Notes: generated by a model from the sequence alone, not told the origin. Positions 17,460-24,998 are shown, numbered from the stretch's first letter. The stretch: DNA of 27,424 bases from Tranquillimonas sp964472855 (GCA_964472855.1 CAYYMJ010000039.1:1-27424); one strand, 5' to 3'. Translations and numbers: made by a program.

Positions 17460-18202
17460 TGGGCTTCTCCCGGTGTGGCGCGGGCGGGTTCCGACGCATG
17501 GGCCGTCTTGCGCCGGCGCATCAGCCACACCACCCCGGCCAGATCGACCACACCGGCAAGCGCGCGGCCGAAATTGGAATAATTCGACCGCCCGTGTTCG
17601 CGCGCCTGGTGGCGCACGTCGACATGGGCCACCCGCCAGCCGTCGCGCACGAACAGGGCCGGCAGATAGCGGTGCATGTGGTTGAAATAGGGCAGGGCAA
17701 GGAAGGCGTCGCGGCGAAAGGCCTTCAGCCCGCACCCGGTGTCGCGGGTGCCGTCGTTCAGCAGCGTCACCCGCAGCCGGTTGGCCAGCCGCGAGGCGAT
17801 CTTTTTCGACCAGCTGTCCTGGCGCTTGACCCGCTGGCCGGCGACCAGACCCAGCAGCGGGTCGGCATCAGGTGCGATCAGCGGCGCGTAAAGGCCGGGC
17901 AATTCCGTGGGCGGGTTCTGCCCGTCGCCGTCAAGCGTGGCGCAGACCGGGGCGGTGGCGGCCAGCACGCCGGAATGCACCGCCGCGCTTTGACCGGCCG
18001 AGCGCGGGTGTTGCAGCAACCGCACACCGGCAAGCTGGGCGGCGACGGCGGCCACCTCGGCCGCGGTGCCGTCGGTGCTGGCGTCGTCGACGACGATGAT
18101 CTCGGGCGCGTCGGCCTGGCAGTTTTGGTGGATGCCACGCACCAGCGGGCCGATGTTGCCGGCTTCGTTCTTGGCGGGAATGACGATGGTAACGCGAGGC
18201 AT
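17456..18202 (-). CDS. GT2 polyprenyl/dolichyl-phosphate sugar transferase
   Basis: This 248-aa enzyme is of the DPM1/ArnC type. It would load a sugar from a nucleotide donor onto undecaprenyl phosphate at the cytoplasmic membrane face. Visible elements are VTIVIPAKNEAGNIGPLV at the start, VVDDASTDGT, the metal-binding LDGDGQNPP, and the family signature RVTLLNDGTRDTGCGLKAFRR. No C-terminal membrane helices like those of GtrB are evident, so it is a short-form enzyme. It heads a three-gene module with the LAB_N protein and the GT-C transferase, which reads as synthesis, translocation and transfer of a lipid-linked sugar. The sugar identity is not determinable. Confidence 0.92.
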   Translation of the reverse strand: MPRVTIVIPAKNEAGNIGPLVRGIHQNCQADAPEIIVVDDASTDGTAAEVAAVAAQLAGVRLLQHPRSAGQSAAVHSGVLAATAPVCATLDGDGQNPPTELPGLYAPLIAPDADPLLGLVAGQRVKRQDSWSKKIASRLANRLRVTLLNDGTRDTGCGLKAFRRDAFLALPYFNHMHRYLPALFVRDGWRVAHVDVRHQAREHGRSNYSNFGRALAGVVDLAGVVWLMRRRKTAHASEPARATPGEAQ

Positions 18203-18274
18203 GAACAAGGCATCCGGGAAGGGTGGCGGACAATTAGCGAATGCTGCCGCGCAGGAACAGGGCTTTGTTGGCCG

Positions 18275-18979
18275 TCAGGCGATGCGAATCACGTCCTTGT
18301 CGATGGCCAGAACATAGCCGCGCCGGGCGATGTTGCGCACCAGCAGTTCGCTGACCATCTGGTTGCCCAGTGCGTCGCGCAGCCGTTTGATCCGCGTGGC
18401 GCCGGCGGCTTCGTCGCAGTCGGCGGCGTTGCGGCCGGAAATCGTGGCCTCGATCTCGGCGCCGGACAGAACCTCGTTGTCCATCCGCGCCTCGGCCAGC
18501 ACCGACAGGGTTTCCAGCGCCGCTGGCGTCAGCTTGAATTCCATGTCGTTCAGCAGCACGGCATTCTGCGCCCGGTCGATCTGCAGCGACGCCACCTGGA
18601 TGCCGGCGCGGGCAATCTCGCCGATGCGCCGGTTCAGCATGATGATGGTGACAAGAAACACCAGCGACGCGATCAGCAGGGCGGTCGCGAAGATCAACAG
18701 CACGAAGATGATCACGCGGTAAGAGGTCAGAACATCGGAAAAGGCGGTGCCGGACTGGGCGAGAACCTCTAGCAGCCGCACCTCGCCCGTGCCGGTCAGG
18801 GCATCGTTTTCGGTAAAGATGCGTTCGACCCGGGCGTTGAAGGCGTTGGCGTCCGGCAGGTTGAGAAACAGCAGCACCGCCGCCAACCCAAGGATGGCGA
18901 CGATGGCGGCGATACCAAAGACGATGACGCGCTGCGTGGTCTTCCGCGTGTCAGTAGCGGAGGAAATTCCCTGCTGCAT
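18275..18979 (-). CDS. Membrane-anchored winged-helix regulator with C-terminal DNA-binding domain
   Basis: This 234-aa protein has two transmembrane segments (about residues 17-39 and 88-112) around a 48-residue periplasmic loop. The C-terminal ~90 residues look like an OmpR/PhoB-type winged helix: FKLTPAALETLSVLAEA, then EVLSGAEIEATISGR, RIKRLRDALG and IARRGYVLA, which matches the 'rgrGYrL' wing. It therefore probably regulates transcription from the membrane, like ToxR but with reversed domain order. The start at 18979 has GAGGCGGG upstream. It overlaps the preceding secreted-protein gene by 29 bp. The winged-helix assignment is by pattern and the signal sensed is unknown. Confidence 0.72.
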   Translation of the reverse strand: MQQGISSATDTRKTTQRVIVFGIAAIVAILGLAAVLLFLNLPDANAFNARVERIFTENDALTGTGEVRLLEVLAQSGTAFSDVLTSYRVIIFVLLIFATALLIASLVFLVTIIMLNRRIGEIARAGIQVASLQIDRAQNAVLLNDMEFKLTPAALETLSVLAEARMDNEVLSGAEIEATISGRNAADCDEAAGATRIKRLRDALGNQMVSELLVRNIARRGYVLAIDKDVIRIA

Positions 18980-19277
18980 TTTCCCGCCTCGCGCCCAGTC
19001 CCGATTCGTCAAAGGTGGACAGGACGGTCAGCAGTGTCCAGCCGTTGTCGGCCAGACGGCGGCGAATCAGGCGGGCGGCCGCTTCCGGGCGGCGGCAGGC
19101 GACATCCGGCAGGGCCATCACGCCGTAATGCAGCCGCAGCGGGCGGTCGCGCTTGGCCTTGTAGTCGGCATAGCATCCTGCCTGCGCGGCAGGGGCCGGC
19201 ATGGTCAGCGACAGGCACAGCGCGGCAATGGACAGCAGTCCGCAATTCATGAGCTTTCGCCTTTGCTGCTTGTTCAT
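18951..19277 (-). CDS. Small secreted protein, function unknown
   Basis: This 108-aa protein has a basic N-terminus (MNKQQRRKLMN), a hydrophobic core and an AQA cleavage site before GCYADYKAKRD. The mature part is ~75 residues with two cysteines (GCY and VAC), probably a disulfide, and an Arg-rich middle (AARLIRRRLADNGW). The start has a GGGAC upstream; a second ATG nine codons later is possible. It overlaps the membrane-regulator gene by 29 bp, so both are made together. An extracytoplasmic partner of that regulator is a reasonable inference by analogy with ToxR/ToxS. Confidence 0.78.
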   Translation of the reverse strand: MNKQQRRKLMNCGLLSIAALCLSLTMPAPAAQAGCYADYKAKRDRPLRLHYGVMALPDVACRRPEAAARLIRRRLADNGWTLLTVLSTFDESGLGARRENAAGNFLRY

Positions 19278-19447
19278 GTCCCGACCCTTCCCTGGCAGTG
19301 CCCTGATTTTCAATAACATCGGCCGATCCGGCAGCCGCTATTCGATAACCGACGCCCGATATTGCCTGACTTTCGCTGTCGGGGCCAGCGTGCAGCCATC
19401 CCGACCGGGCACCTTGCCCCGGCCCCCAGATTTCTAGGAGATGCACG

Positions 19448-19843
19448 ATGCTCAAGACCCTGACCGCCCCGCTTCTGGCCCTTGTCCTGGCCGTTACCCC
19501 CATGGCCGCGACGCCGGCACAGGCCAACAGCAACGATCTTGGCAAGGTCATCGCCGGGGCCACCTTGCTGTTCATCATCGGGTCGGCGCTGAGCAACGCG
19601 CAGACCAGCAACACCACGCAGGTGCAGGTGGTGCGCTGGAAAGTGCTGCCGCGCGACTGCCGCGACTACGTGTCCTACCGCAACAATCCCCTCGAGGTCG
19701 TGGGCCTGCATTGCCTGAACCGGGCCAATTTCAGCTATACCAACCGCCTTCCGAACAGCTGTCAGCGCACTGTCCGCGCCTTTGGCCGCAACCGCACGGT
19801 CTTCTCCCTGCCGTGCCTGCGCCAGAACGGCTGGACCATCTGA
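19448..19843 (+). CDS. Secreted cysteine-containing protein, function unknown
   Basis: This 131-aa protein starts at an ATG with AGGAG 7 nt upstream. The signal peptide is clear (MLKTLTAPLLALVLAV, cleavage near PAQA/NSND). A second hydrophobic stretch (GKVIAGATLLFIIGSALSNA) follows, so the protein may stay membrane-attached. The C-terminal domain has four cysteines (RDCRDY, GLHCLNR, NSCQRT, LPCLRQ) spaced for two disulfides. It is transcribed away from the secreted-protein/regulator pair across a 170-bp gap, so it is a candidate target of that regulator. The family is not recognised beyond its appearance in Rhodobacterales-like proteomes. Confidence 0.8.
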   Translation: MLKTLTAPLLALVLAVTPMAATPAQANSNDLGKVIAGATLLFIIGSALSNAQTSNTTQVQVVRWKVLPRDCRDYVSYRNNPLEVVGLHCLNRANFSYTNRLPNSCQRTVRAFGRNRTVFSLPCLRQNGWTI

Positions 19844-19861
19844 CACCCGAATGAGGCCGGG

Positions 19862-19972
19862 GCGGGCCCTGCGGGGCCCGCTCCTGACGAGCTGCGGCGC
19901 GGGATCCCATCCCGCACATCTCCACCCGCGTCGCATTTTGGGGCAGAAGGCTTCGGTCTTCTGCCCCTTTTT
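19862..19972 (+). terminator. Three consecutive hairpins ending in a strong Rho-independent terminator
   Basis: Downstream of the secreted-protein stop come GCGGGCCC/GGGCCCGC (19862-19881) and GCGGGAT/ATCCCGC (19899-19915). They are followed by a classic terminator, GGGGCAGAAG (19940-19949) and CTTCTGCCCC (19958-19967) with a TTTTT tail. The first two hairpins have no U-run and may protect the 3' end. Confidence 0.88.
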
Positions 19973-20019
19973 CGTGGGCGGCCGCTTGCCCGCCGCGCAG
20001 GCCCCGGTATGTCTGCGCC

Positions 20020-20646
20020 ATGTCGCAGCGTCCGATCCCTGGCCCCACCACCGATTTCGAGCGTCGGGCCCGCAAGGCCGGGCACCGGGTGATTGCCGGG
20101 GTTGACGAGGCCGGGCGCGGCCCGCTGGCCGGCCCGGTCGTTGCCGCCGCCGTGGTACTGAACACCCGGCGCATGCCCCGGGGGTTGAACGATTCGAAAA
20201 AGCTGACCGCGGGGCGGCGGGAAGCGCTGGCCCGCGACATCCGCGAAATGGCGGTGGCATGGTCGGTGGCATCGGCCACGGTGGCCGAGATCGACCGGCT
20301 GAACATCCTGCAAGCGTCGCATCTGGCCATGGTCCGCGCCATCGGCGGGCTGGGGCAGGTGCCCAGCGTTGCCCTGATCGACGGCAACCTTGTTCCCAAG
20401 GCGCTGGACTGCCCGGCCGAGGCCATCGTCAAGGGCGACGCGCTGTCGGTGTCGATCGCCGCCGCGTCGATCCTGGCCAAGACGGCGCGCGATGCGATGA
20501 TGGTGGATTTGGCGCAACAGTGCCCGGGCTATGGCTGGGTCAAAAACGCCGGATACCCCACAAAAGGCCATATTGCTGCCATTCAGGCTTTGGGGATAAC
20601 CCCACATCATAGGCGCAGCTTCGCCCCCATCCGCAACATGTTGTGA
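20020..20646 (+). CDS. rnhB: Ribonuclease HII
   Basis: This 208-aa RNase HII removes RNA from RNA-DNA hybrids and single ribonucleotides from DNA. The active-site motif GVDEAGRGPLAGPV carries D29 and E30. Further acidic residues are D121 (ALIDGN) and D140 (VKGDALSVSIAAASILAK). The C-terminal GYPTKGH segment is conserved. The length is normal for the family. The start at 20020 has only a weak ribosome-binding site. It is immediately upstream of ccrM, an order also seen in other alphaproteobacteria. Confidence 0.96.
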   Translation: MSQRPIPGPTTDFERRARKAGHRVIAGVDEAGRGPLAGPVVAAAVVLNTRRMPRGLNDSKKLTAGRREALARDIREMAVAWSVASATVAEIDRLNILQASHLAMVRAIGGLGQVPSVALIDGNLVPKALDCPAEAIVKGDALSVSIAAASILAKTARDAMMVDLAQQCPGYGWVKNAGYPTKGHIAAIQALGITPHHRRSFAPIRNML

Positions 20647-20683
20647 CAGGTCGCCTCTGTTGTGCGTCGGCGGCCAAGCGCTT

Positions 20684-20727
20684 GATTCAAAAAAATAATT
20701 GACCGCGAATCACCTTTGACTCATCTT
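20684..20727 (+). promoter_or_regulatory. ccrM promoter region with three GANTC methylation sites
   Basis: GATTC (20684-20688), GAATC (20707-20711) and GACTC (20718-20722) fall within 39 bp. A candidate promoter TTGACC (20699-20704), 17-bp spacer and CATCTT (20722-20727) overlaps two of them. CcrM methylates the adenine of GANTC, so the gene's own promoter would carry its methylation marks. This is known for Caulobacter ccrM; here it is inferred from site positions. Confidence 0.65.
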
Positions 20728-20782
20728 CGGTCCAACCAACCGAAGCGCCGGAAAAGGCGCGGGGACAGAGGCAGAGACAAAG

Positions 20783-21871
20783 ATGACCAACAGCGGCGCC
20801 AAGGCGCTTTCGCTAAACGAGATCCTGCGCGGCGACTGTGTCGCGGCGATGCGTGGCCTGCCCGATGCGTCGGTCGACCTGGTGTTTGCCGATCCGCCCT
20901 ATAACCTGCAACTGAAGGGCACGCTGCACCGCCCCGACAATTCCAAGGTCGACGCGGTCGACGATGCCTGGGACCAGTTCGACACCTTCGCCGCCTATGA
21001 CCGCTTTACCCGCGACTGGCTGGCCGAGGCGCGGCGCGTCCTCAAACCCGGCGGCGCGATCTGGGTCATCGGCTCGTATCACAACATCTTTCGCGTCGGC
21101 GCGACGATGCAGGACCTTGGGTATTGGATCCTGAACGACGTGATCTGGCGCAAATCCAACCCGATGCCGAATTTCCGTGGCAAACGGCTGACCAACGCTC
21201 ATGAAACGCTGATCTGGGCCAGCCGGTCAGAGGGCGCGAAATACACCTTCAACTACGAGGCGCTGAAGGCGCTGAACGAAGGGGTGCAGATGCGCAGCGA
21301 CTGGATGCTGCCGCTGTGCACCGGGCACGAACGGCTGAAGGATGCCGACGGCAACAAGGCGCACCCCACGCAAAAGCCCGAAAGCCTGCTGCACCGGGTG
21401 ATCCTGGCCACCACCAACAAGGGCGACGTCGTGCTTGACCCGTTCTTCGGCACCGGCACCACCGGCGCCGTGGCCCGGATGCTGGGCCGCAATTTCATCG
21501 GCATCGAACGCGAAGACGCCTATATTGCTGTCGCCGAAAAGCGGCTGGCACGGGTGCGCGCCTATGACAGCACGTCGCTGCTGACCGCAACCTCGAAGCG
21601 GGCCGAGCCGCGGGTGCCTTTTGGCCAGCTGGTCGAACGCAAGCTGTTGCGGCCGGGCGAAATGCTGCGCAACGCGCGCGGGCAACAGGCCAAGGTGCGG
21701 GTCGACGGCACGCTGGTGGCCGATGACGTGACCGGCTCGATCCATCAGGTCGGCGCGGCGCTTGAAGGCGCGCCCTCGTGCAACGGCTGGACCTATTGGT
21801 CGTTCCGCCGCGACGGCCGCGACGTGCCCATCGACATCCTGCGCCAGCAAATCCGGTCCGAGATGCAGTGA
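20783..21871 (+). CDS. ccrM: Cell-cycle GANTC adenine-N6 DNA methyltransferase
   Basis: This 362-aa solitary methyltransferase modifies adenine in GANTC after replication and coordinates the cell cycle in alphaproteobacteria. As a beta-class enzyme it has the catalytic motif first (FADPPYNLQL, DPPY at 37-40) and the SAM-binding DPFFGTGTTG at 219-228. NKAHPTQKPESLLHRVI precedes it. A C-terminal domain (about 265-362, RVPFGQLVERKLLRPGEML and later PSCNGWTYWSF) is characteristic of CcrM and contributes to DNA recognition. No restriction partner is nearby. It follows rnhB by 136 bp with its own GANTC-marked promoter. Repeat copy 4 lies 46 bp beyond the stop. Confidence 0.96.
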   Translation: MTNSGAKALSLNEILRGDCVAAMRGLPDASVDLVFADPPYNLQLKGTLHRPDNSKVDAVDDAWDQFDTFAAYDRFTRDWLAEARRVLKPGGAIWVIGSYHNIFRVGATMQDLGYWILNDVIWRKSNPMPNFRGKRLTNAHETLIWASRSEGAKYTFNYEALKALNEGVQMRSDWMLPLCTGHERLKDADGNKAHPTQKPESLLHRVILATTNKGDVVLDPFFGTGTTGAVARMLGRNFIGIEREDAYIAVAEKRLARVRAYDSTSLLTATSKRAEPRVPFGQLVERKLLRPGEMLRNARGQQAKVRVDGTLVADDVTGSIHQVGAALEGAPSCNGWTYWSFRRDGRDVPIDILRQQIRSEMQ

Positions 21872-21881
21872 TCAGCCATAC

Positions 21882-21913
21882 CGTCGGTGCCTGTGGTCCG
21901 CCACGGCACGACG
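21882..21913. other. Hairpin between ccrM and repeat copy 4
   Basis: CGTCGGTGCC (21882-21891) and GGCACGACG (21905-21913) form a 9-bp stem with one bulged G and a 13-nt loop. It has no U-run, so it is not a terminator on its own. Confidence 0.5.
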
Positions 21914-21917
21914 TGGG

Positions 21918-22041
21918 TGGATCGAATCTGACGTTTCGAGCCACCAGTATTTTCACTATGCATCAACTAATCAAAACATTTGAATGGTTTATGGTCAAAG
22001 CCCGCGCCCGGCGGCGGGATTCAAATGTTTCGGTCGATCCA
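21918..22041 (+). repeat. 124-bp dispersed palindromic repeat, copy 4
   Basis: This copy lies between convergent ccrM and the HAD gene, 46 bp from one stop and 41 bp from the other. It is the only copy not touching a stop codon and lacking an intact CTAG (flanks TGGG and CCAG). Its GGTCGATCC end faces the leftward HAD gene, so its polarity to that gene is the same as in the other copies. It carries GANTC sites at both ends (GAATC and GATTC), as copy 2 does. Confidence 0.95.
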
Positions 22042-22044
22042 CCA

Positions 22045-22077
22045 GACCCCGCCATCACCGAGGCCGGGTCCTTTTTT
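22045..22077 (+). terminator. Rho-independent terminator downstream of ccrM and repeat copy 4
   Basis: GACCCCGCC (22045-22053) and GGCCGGGTC (22062-22070) form a stem with one C-C mismatch, followed by CTTTTTT on the plus strand. A ccrM transcript would thus run through repeat copy 4 before ending here. Confidence 0.7.
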
Positions 22078-22082
22078 CCGGC

Positions 22083-22808
22083 TCAGCCCGCCGCCAGTTC
22101 GGCCCGGTGCGCGGCCACCAGATCGGCCATGCTGTCAAAGCGAAAGTCACAGGCCGGCATGTCGCCGGGGTTCATGGTGGCGCCGAACCCGTCCTTGCCG
22201 TGCCGGCGGTAGATCCAGCAATTGCGCAACCCGTGGCGGTTGGCCGGGGCATGATCGTGAAACATGCTTTCGGCCGTGTGCAGGATCTGGTGTTTTTCGA
22301 CGCCCAGCCGGGCCAGCGCCTGCAGCATATAGTCGAAATTGCGGTCTGACGGCTTGTAGCTGCCCACATCCTCGGCCGTATAGACCGCGTCGAACGCCAC
22401 CCCCAGCCGGGCGTTCGAGCCCTGAAAACTCTGGTTGTCGGTGTTGGTCAGCACCGCCAGCCGGAAATGCCGTTGCAGATAGGCCAGCGCCGCGCGGCTG
22501 TCGTCGAAGGCTGGCCACTGGCGCACCGAAAGCCCGTAGGCCTGGCATTCCTCCCAACTGACGGCGATGCCCCATTCCTCGGCCAGCCGGCGATAGACCA
22601 CGGGCAGAAGGTCGCTGTATTTGCGGGCCGGGGTCCAGCGCTGGGCGGTCGATTCCTGAAAGGCATGGGCCTGCAAGATCTCGTCACGGGTCAGCGCGCG
22701 GTCCACCCGGTCGGTCAGCGGCCTCAGCGCCGCGACCATGCCGCTTTCCCAGTCGATCAGCGTTCCATAGACATCGAATGTCAGCACCTTGAAGTCGCTC
22801 AGCCTCAT
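22083..22808 (-). CDS. HAD-superfamily hydrolase, haloacid dehalogenase type II-like
   Basis: This 241-aa cytoplasmic hydrolase has the HAD core. The nucleophile is D12 (TFDVYGTLIDWE), motif II is T121-N122 (LTNTDNQSF), the lysine is K152 (VGSYKPSDRNF) and the motif III region is AESMFHDHAPANRHGL. The FDVYGTL-I-DWE start and cap domain resemble (S)-2-haloacid dehalogenases, which split halide from 2-haloalkanoic acids. Many relatives hydrolyse phosphates instead, so the substrate is open. The start has an excellent GAGGAG. The divergent LysR gene, 132 bp away, is a natural regulator candidate. Confidence 0.9.
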   Translation of the reverse strand: MRLSDFKVLTFDVYGTLIDWESGMVAALRPLTDRVDRALTRDEILQAHAFQESTAQRWTPARKYSDLLPVVYRRLAEEWGIAVSWEECQAYGLSVRQWPAFDDSRAALAYLQRHFRLAVLTNTDNQSFQGSNARLGVAFDAVYTAEDVGSYKPSDRNFDYMLQALARLGVEKHQILHTAESMFHDHAPANRHGLRNCWIYRRHGKDGFGATMNPGDMPACDFRFDSMADLVAAHRAELAAG

Positions 22809-22876
22809 GTCCGTCTCCTCTTTCCCGGCCCGGCCCGGCGTCCGCTTTGCTCTTTCGCCGGTCATAGCCTCGGGGT

Positions 22877-22899
22877 ATCATATGACACAAGTGAATGAT
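22877..22899. promoter_or_regulatory. Candidate LysR-type binding site in the HAD/LysR divergent gap
   Basis: ATCAT (22877-22881) and ATGAT (22895-22899) form a short inverted repeat with 13 bp between. It lies in an AT-rich part of the divergent intergenic region, where a LysR regulator would normally bind. The symmetry is weak and the call tentative. Confidence 0.3.
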
Positions 22900-22940
22900 T
22901 GGCATGCATCCAGCCATATCTGTCATGATCGGAGGCAAAC

Positions 22941-23834
22941 CTGTCCGAGCGACTCGACATCGACGCCCTGCGCGCCCTGCAGGCCATCGCCGACAGCGGC
23001 GGCGTGACCCGCGCCGCCGCGCTACTGGGGCTGTCGCAATCGGCTGTCAGTCACAAGATCCGCCGGCTTGAACAGACGCTCGACTGCCAGCTGCTGGCCC
23101 GCCGCCCCGGGGCGCCCCTGTTTACCGAGGCCGGGCGCCGGCTGAACGACTATGCCCGGCGCCTGACCGCCCTGCATGACGAGGCGCTGGCCGACCTTGG
23201 CAAGAAGCCCCTGAACGGCGCGATCCGCCTTGGCATAACCGAGGATACCGCCACCAGCGATATCGCCCGCATCCTCGGCCGCTTTGCCCGGCTCTACCCA
23301 GGCGTGGGGGTGCGCATCCGCACGGCCCAAAGCCTGACGGTGCAGTCATGGCTGGCGTCGGGCGCGCTCGACCTTGCCGTGTGTCAGGTCTTCACGTCTC
23401 AGGTTGCCCCGGGCGACCGGCGGCTGTTCGACGACACCCTGCACTGGGTCGCCGCCGCCGACTTCGCGCTCGACCCCGCAGCGCCGGTGCCCTTCCTGTC
23501 CTTCGACCGCAACTGCTTTTACCGCAAATGGGGGCTGGCCGAAGGTCAGGCCCGGGGACATCGGTTCCAGACCGTGCTGGAATGCCCCAGCGCCGCCGGC
23601 ATCCGGTCGGCGGTCAGGGCCGGGCTGGGGGTGGCGCTGCTGAACGGACTGCACGTGACCCCGGACATGCGCGTGATCGACGATGTGTTCCCGCCGCCAC
23701 CCGGCCTCACCTTCGTGGCCCGCAGCCCCCGCGCCGCGCTGCCCGCGCCGGTCGCGGCGCTGATGCGCGAAATCGGCGATGGCCTGCGCGCCCGCCCGCC
23801 CGCGCCCATGGCCGTCGCCCGTCCAATGGCCTAG
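22941..23834 (+). CDS. LysR-family transcriptional regulator with apparent CTG start
   Basis: This 297-aa LysR regulator has an N-terminal winged helix-turn-helix (LDIDALRALQAIADSGG, then AAALLGLSQSAVSHKIRRLE). The effector-binding domain follows from about residue 88. The conserved first helix is encoded upstream of the nearest conventional start (GTG at 23004), which would delete it. The frame is closed by TGA at 22926, and no ATG, GTG or TTG lies between. CTG at 22941 stands exactly 5 nt after GGAGG (22931-22935), so translation from CTG is the best reading; a sequencing error is the alternative. It is divergent to the HAD gene and 52 bp upstream of the co-directional CurA-like gene; either may be its target. 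Confidence 0.85.
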   Translation: MSERLDIDALRALQAIADSGGVTRAAALLGLSQSAVSHKIRRLEQTLDCQLLARRPGAPLFTEAGRRLNDYARRLTALHDEALADLGKKPLNGAIRLGITEDTATSDIARILGRFARLYPGVGVRIRTAQSLTVQSWLASGALDLAVCQVFTSQVAPGDRRLFDDTLHWVAAADFALDPAAPVPFLSFDRNCFYRKWGLAEGQARGHRFQTVLECPSAAGIRSAVRAGLGVALLNGLHVTPDMRVIDDVFPPPPGLTFVARSPRAALPAPVAALMREIGDGLRARPPAPMAVARPMA

Positions 23835-23886
23835 ACGGAAACCCAAAGCCCCAAACGGCCGCACACCACGGCGAAAGGACCACCCC

Positions 23887-24924
23887 ATGACCGGACCAAG
23901 ACACAGCATCGTCCTAGCCGAACGGCCCAGCGGCACGCCAACCCCGGCCTGTTTCCGGCTGGAAACCCAGCCCCTGCCCACCCCGGCCAGCGGCGAAGTG
24001 CTGGCCCGGGTCATCTGGCTGTCGCTCGACCCCTACATGCGCGGCCGCATGGACGACGCCAAATCCTATGCGTCGCCCGTGGCGCTGGATGCGGTGATGG
24101 AAGGCGGCGCGGTGGCCGAGGTCATGACCAGCGCCGACGACCGCTTTGCCCCGGGCGACATCGTCACCGGCCAGTTCGGCTGGACAACCCACGGTGTCCT
24201 GCCGGCAAACGCGCTGCGCCGGCTCGACCCCGCTCTCGCCCCGATCCAGACCGCGCTGGGCGTTCTCGGCATGCCCGGTCTGACCGCCTGGGTGGGGCTG
24301 AACGATATCCTGCGCATGCAGTCCGGCGAAACCCTGGTGGTGTCGGCGGCCACCGGCGCGGTGGGCTCGCTGGCCGGGCAACTGGCCCGCGCCCGCGGCC
24401 TCAACGTGATCGGCGTCGCCGGCGGCGCCGACAAATGCGCCTACGCCACCGACAAGCTGGGCTATGACGCCTGCCTCGACCATCGCGACAGCGACGCCGC
24501 CGCCCTTGGCGCCCGCCTGCGCGACGCGGCGCCCAATGGCATCGACGGCTATTTCGAAAACGTCGGCGGCAAGACCCTGTCAGCCGTCCTGCCCAACATG
24601 AACGTGAATGCTCGCATCGCGCTCTGCGGCATGATCGCCTGGTATTCGGGCCGCAATCTCGATCAGGCGCTGCCGCTGCCACAGGTCTGGCGCCGCATCC
24701 TCACCCACCGCCTGCGCGTCGAGGGCTTTATCATCTTCGACCATTTCCAGCGCTTCCCCGCGTTTCTGGCCGACGTCGGTCCCATGGTCCGCGACGGACA
24801 GATCAGCTACCGCGAAACCGTTGCCGAAGGTCTCGAAAACGCGCCGGCCGCCTTCCTGAAGCTGCTCGACGGCGGCAATTTCGGCAAACAACTGGTCCGT
24901 ATCGGGCCCGATCCAGCCCCCTGA
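23887..24924 (+). CDS. NADP-dependent oxidoreductase, zinc-free MDR (CurA/leukotriene B4 dehydrogenase-like)
   Basis: This 345-aa medium-chain reductase lacks the zinc ligands of alcohol dehydrogenases. It belongs with 2-alkenal/curcumin reductases that reduce activated C=C bonds with NADPH. Typical segments are WLSLDPYMRGRM (about residues 42-53), AATGAVGSLAGQLARARG in the Rossmann fold, DGYFENVGGKTL, ALCGMIAWY and the C-terminal AFLKLLDGGNFGKQLVRIG. The start at 23887 has AAAGGA upstream. It follows the LysR gene by 52 bp on the same strand and may be controlled by it. Confidence 0.92.
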   Translation: MTGPRHSIVLAERPSGTPTPACFRLETQPLPTPASGEVLARVIWLSLDPYMRGRMDDAKSYASPVALDAVMEGGAVAEVMTSADDRFAPGDIVTGQFGWTTHGVLPANALRRLDPALAPIQTALGVLGMPGLTAWVGLNDILRMQSGETLVVSAATGAVGSLAGQLARARGLNVIGVAGGADKCAYATDKLGYDACLDHRDSDAAALGARLRDAAPNGIDGYFENVGGKTLSAVLPNMNVNARIALCGMIAWYSGRNLDQALPLPQVWRRILTHRLRVEGFIIFDHFQRFPAFLADVGPMVRDGQISYRETVAEGLENAPAAFLKLLDGGNFGKQLVRIGPDPAP

Positions 24925-24944
24925 CCGCCCCGATCAGCTTGGTC

Positions 24945-24998
24945 GAAATATCCCGGGGGTGAATGTGCGGGCACCGCGCAGAGGGGGCAGCGCCCCCT
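24945..24998. repeat. GC-rich intergenic sequence with short hairpin, possible second repeat family
   Basis: The segment AAATATCCCGGGGGTGAAT (24946-24964) is followed by a hairpin AGGGGGC/GCCCCCT (24982-24988 and 24992-24998). It lies between convergent genes. From memory, 'aaatat..cgggggtg...gggggcagcgccccc' sequences recur after genes in Rhodobacterales genomes; only one copy is present here. The hairpin lacks a U-run. Confidence 0.4.

Noticed and set aside
15642..17582. A 646-codon open frame on the plus strand
   Set aside because: It lies antisense to the GT-C, repeat and LAB_N sequences. Its translation is low-complexity Gly/Arg/Gln-rich and matches no family; high-GC coding DNA produces such antisense frames.
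22925..22927. ATG at 22925 as the LysR start
   Set aside because: It is out of frame with the LysR coding sequence, and the in-frame codon TGA at 22926 overlaps it.
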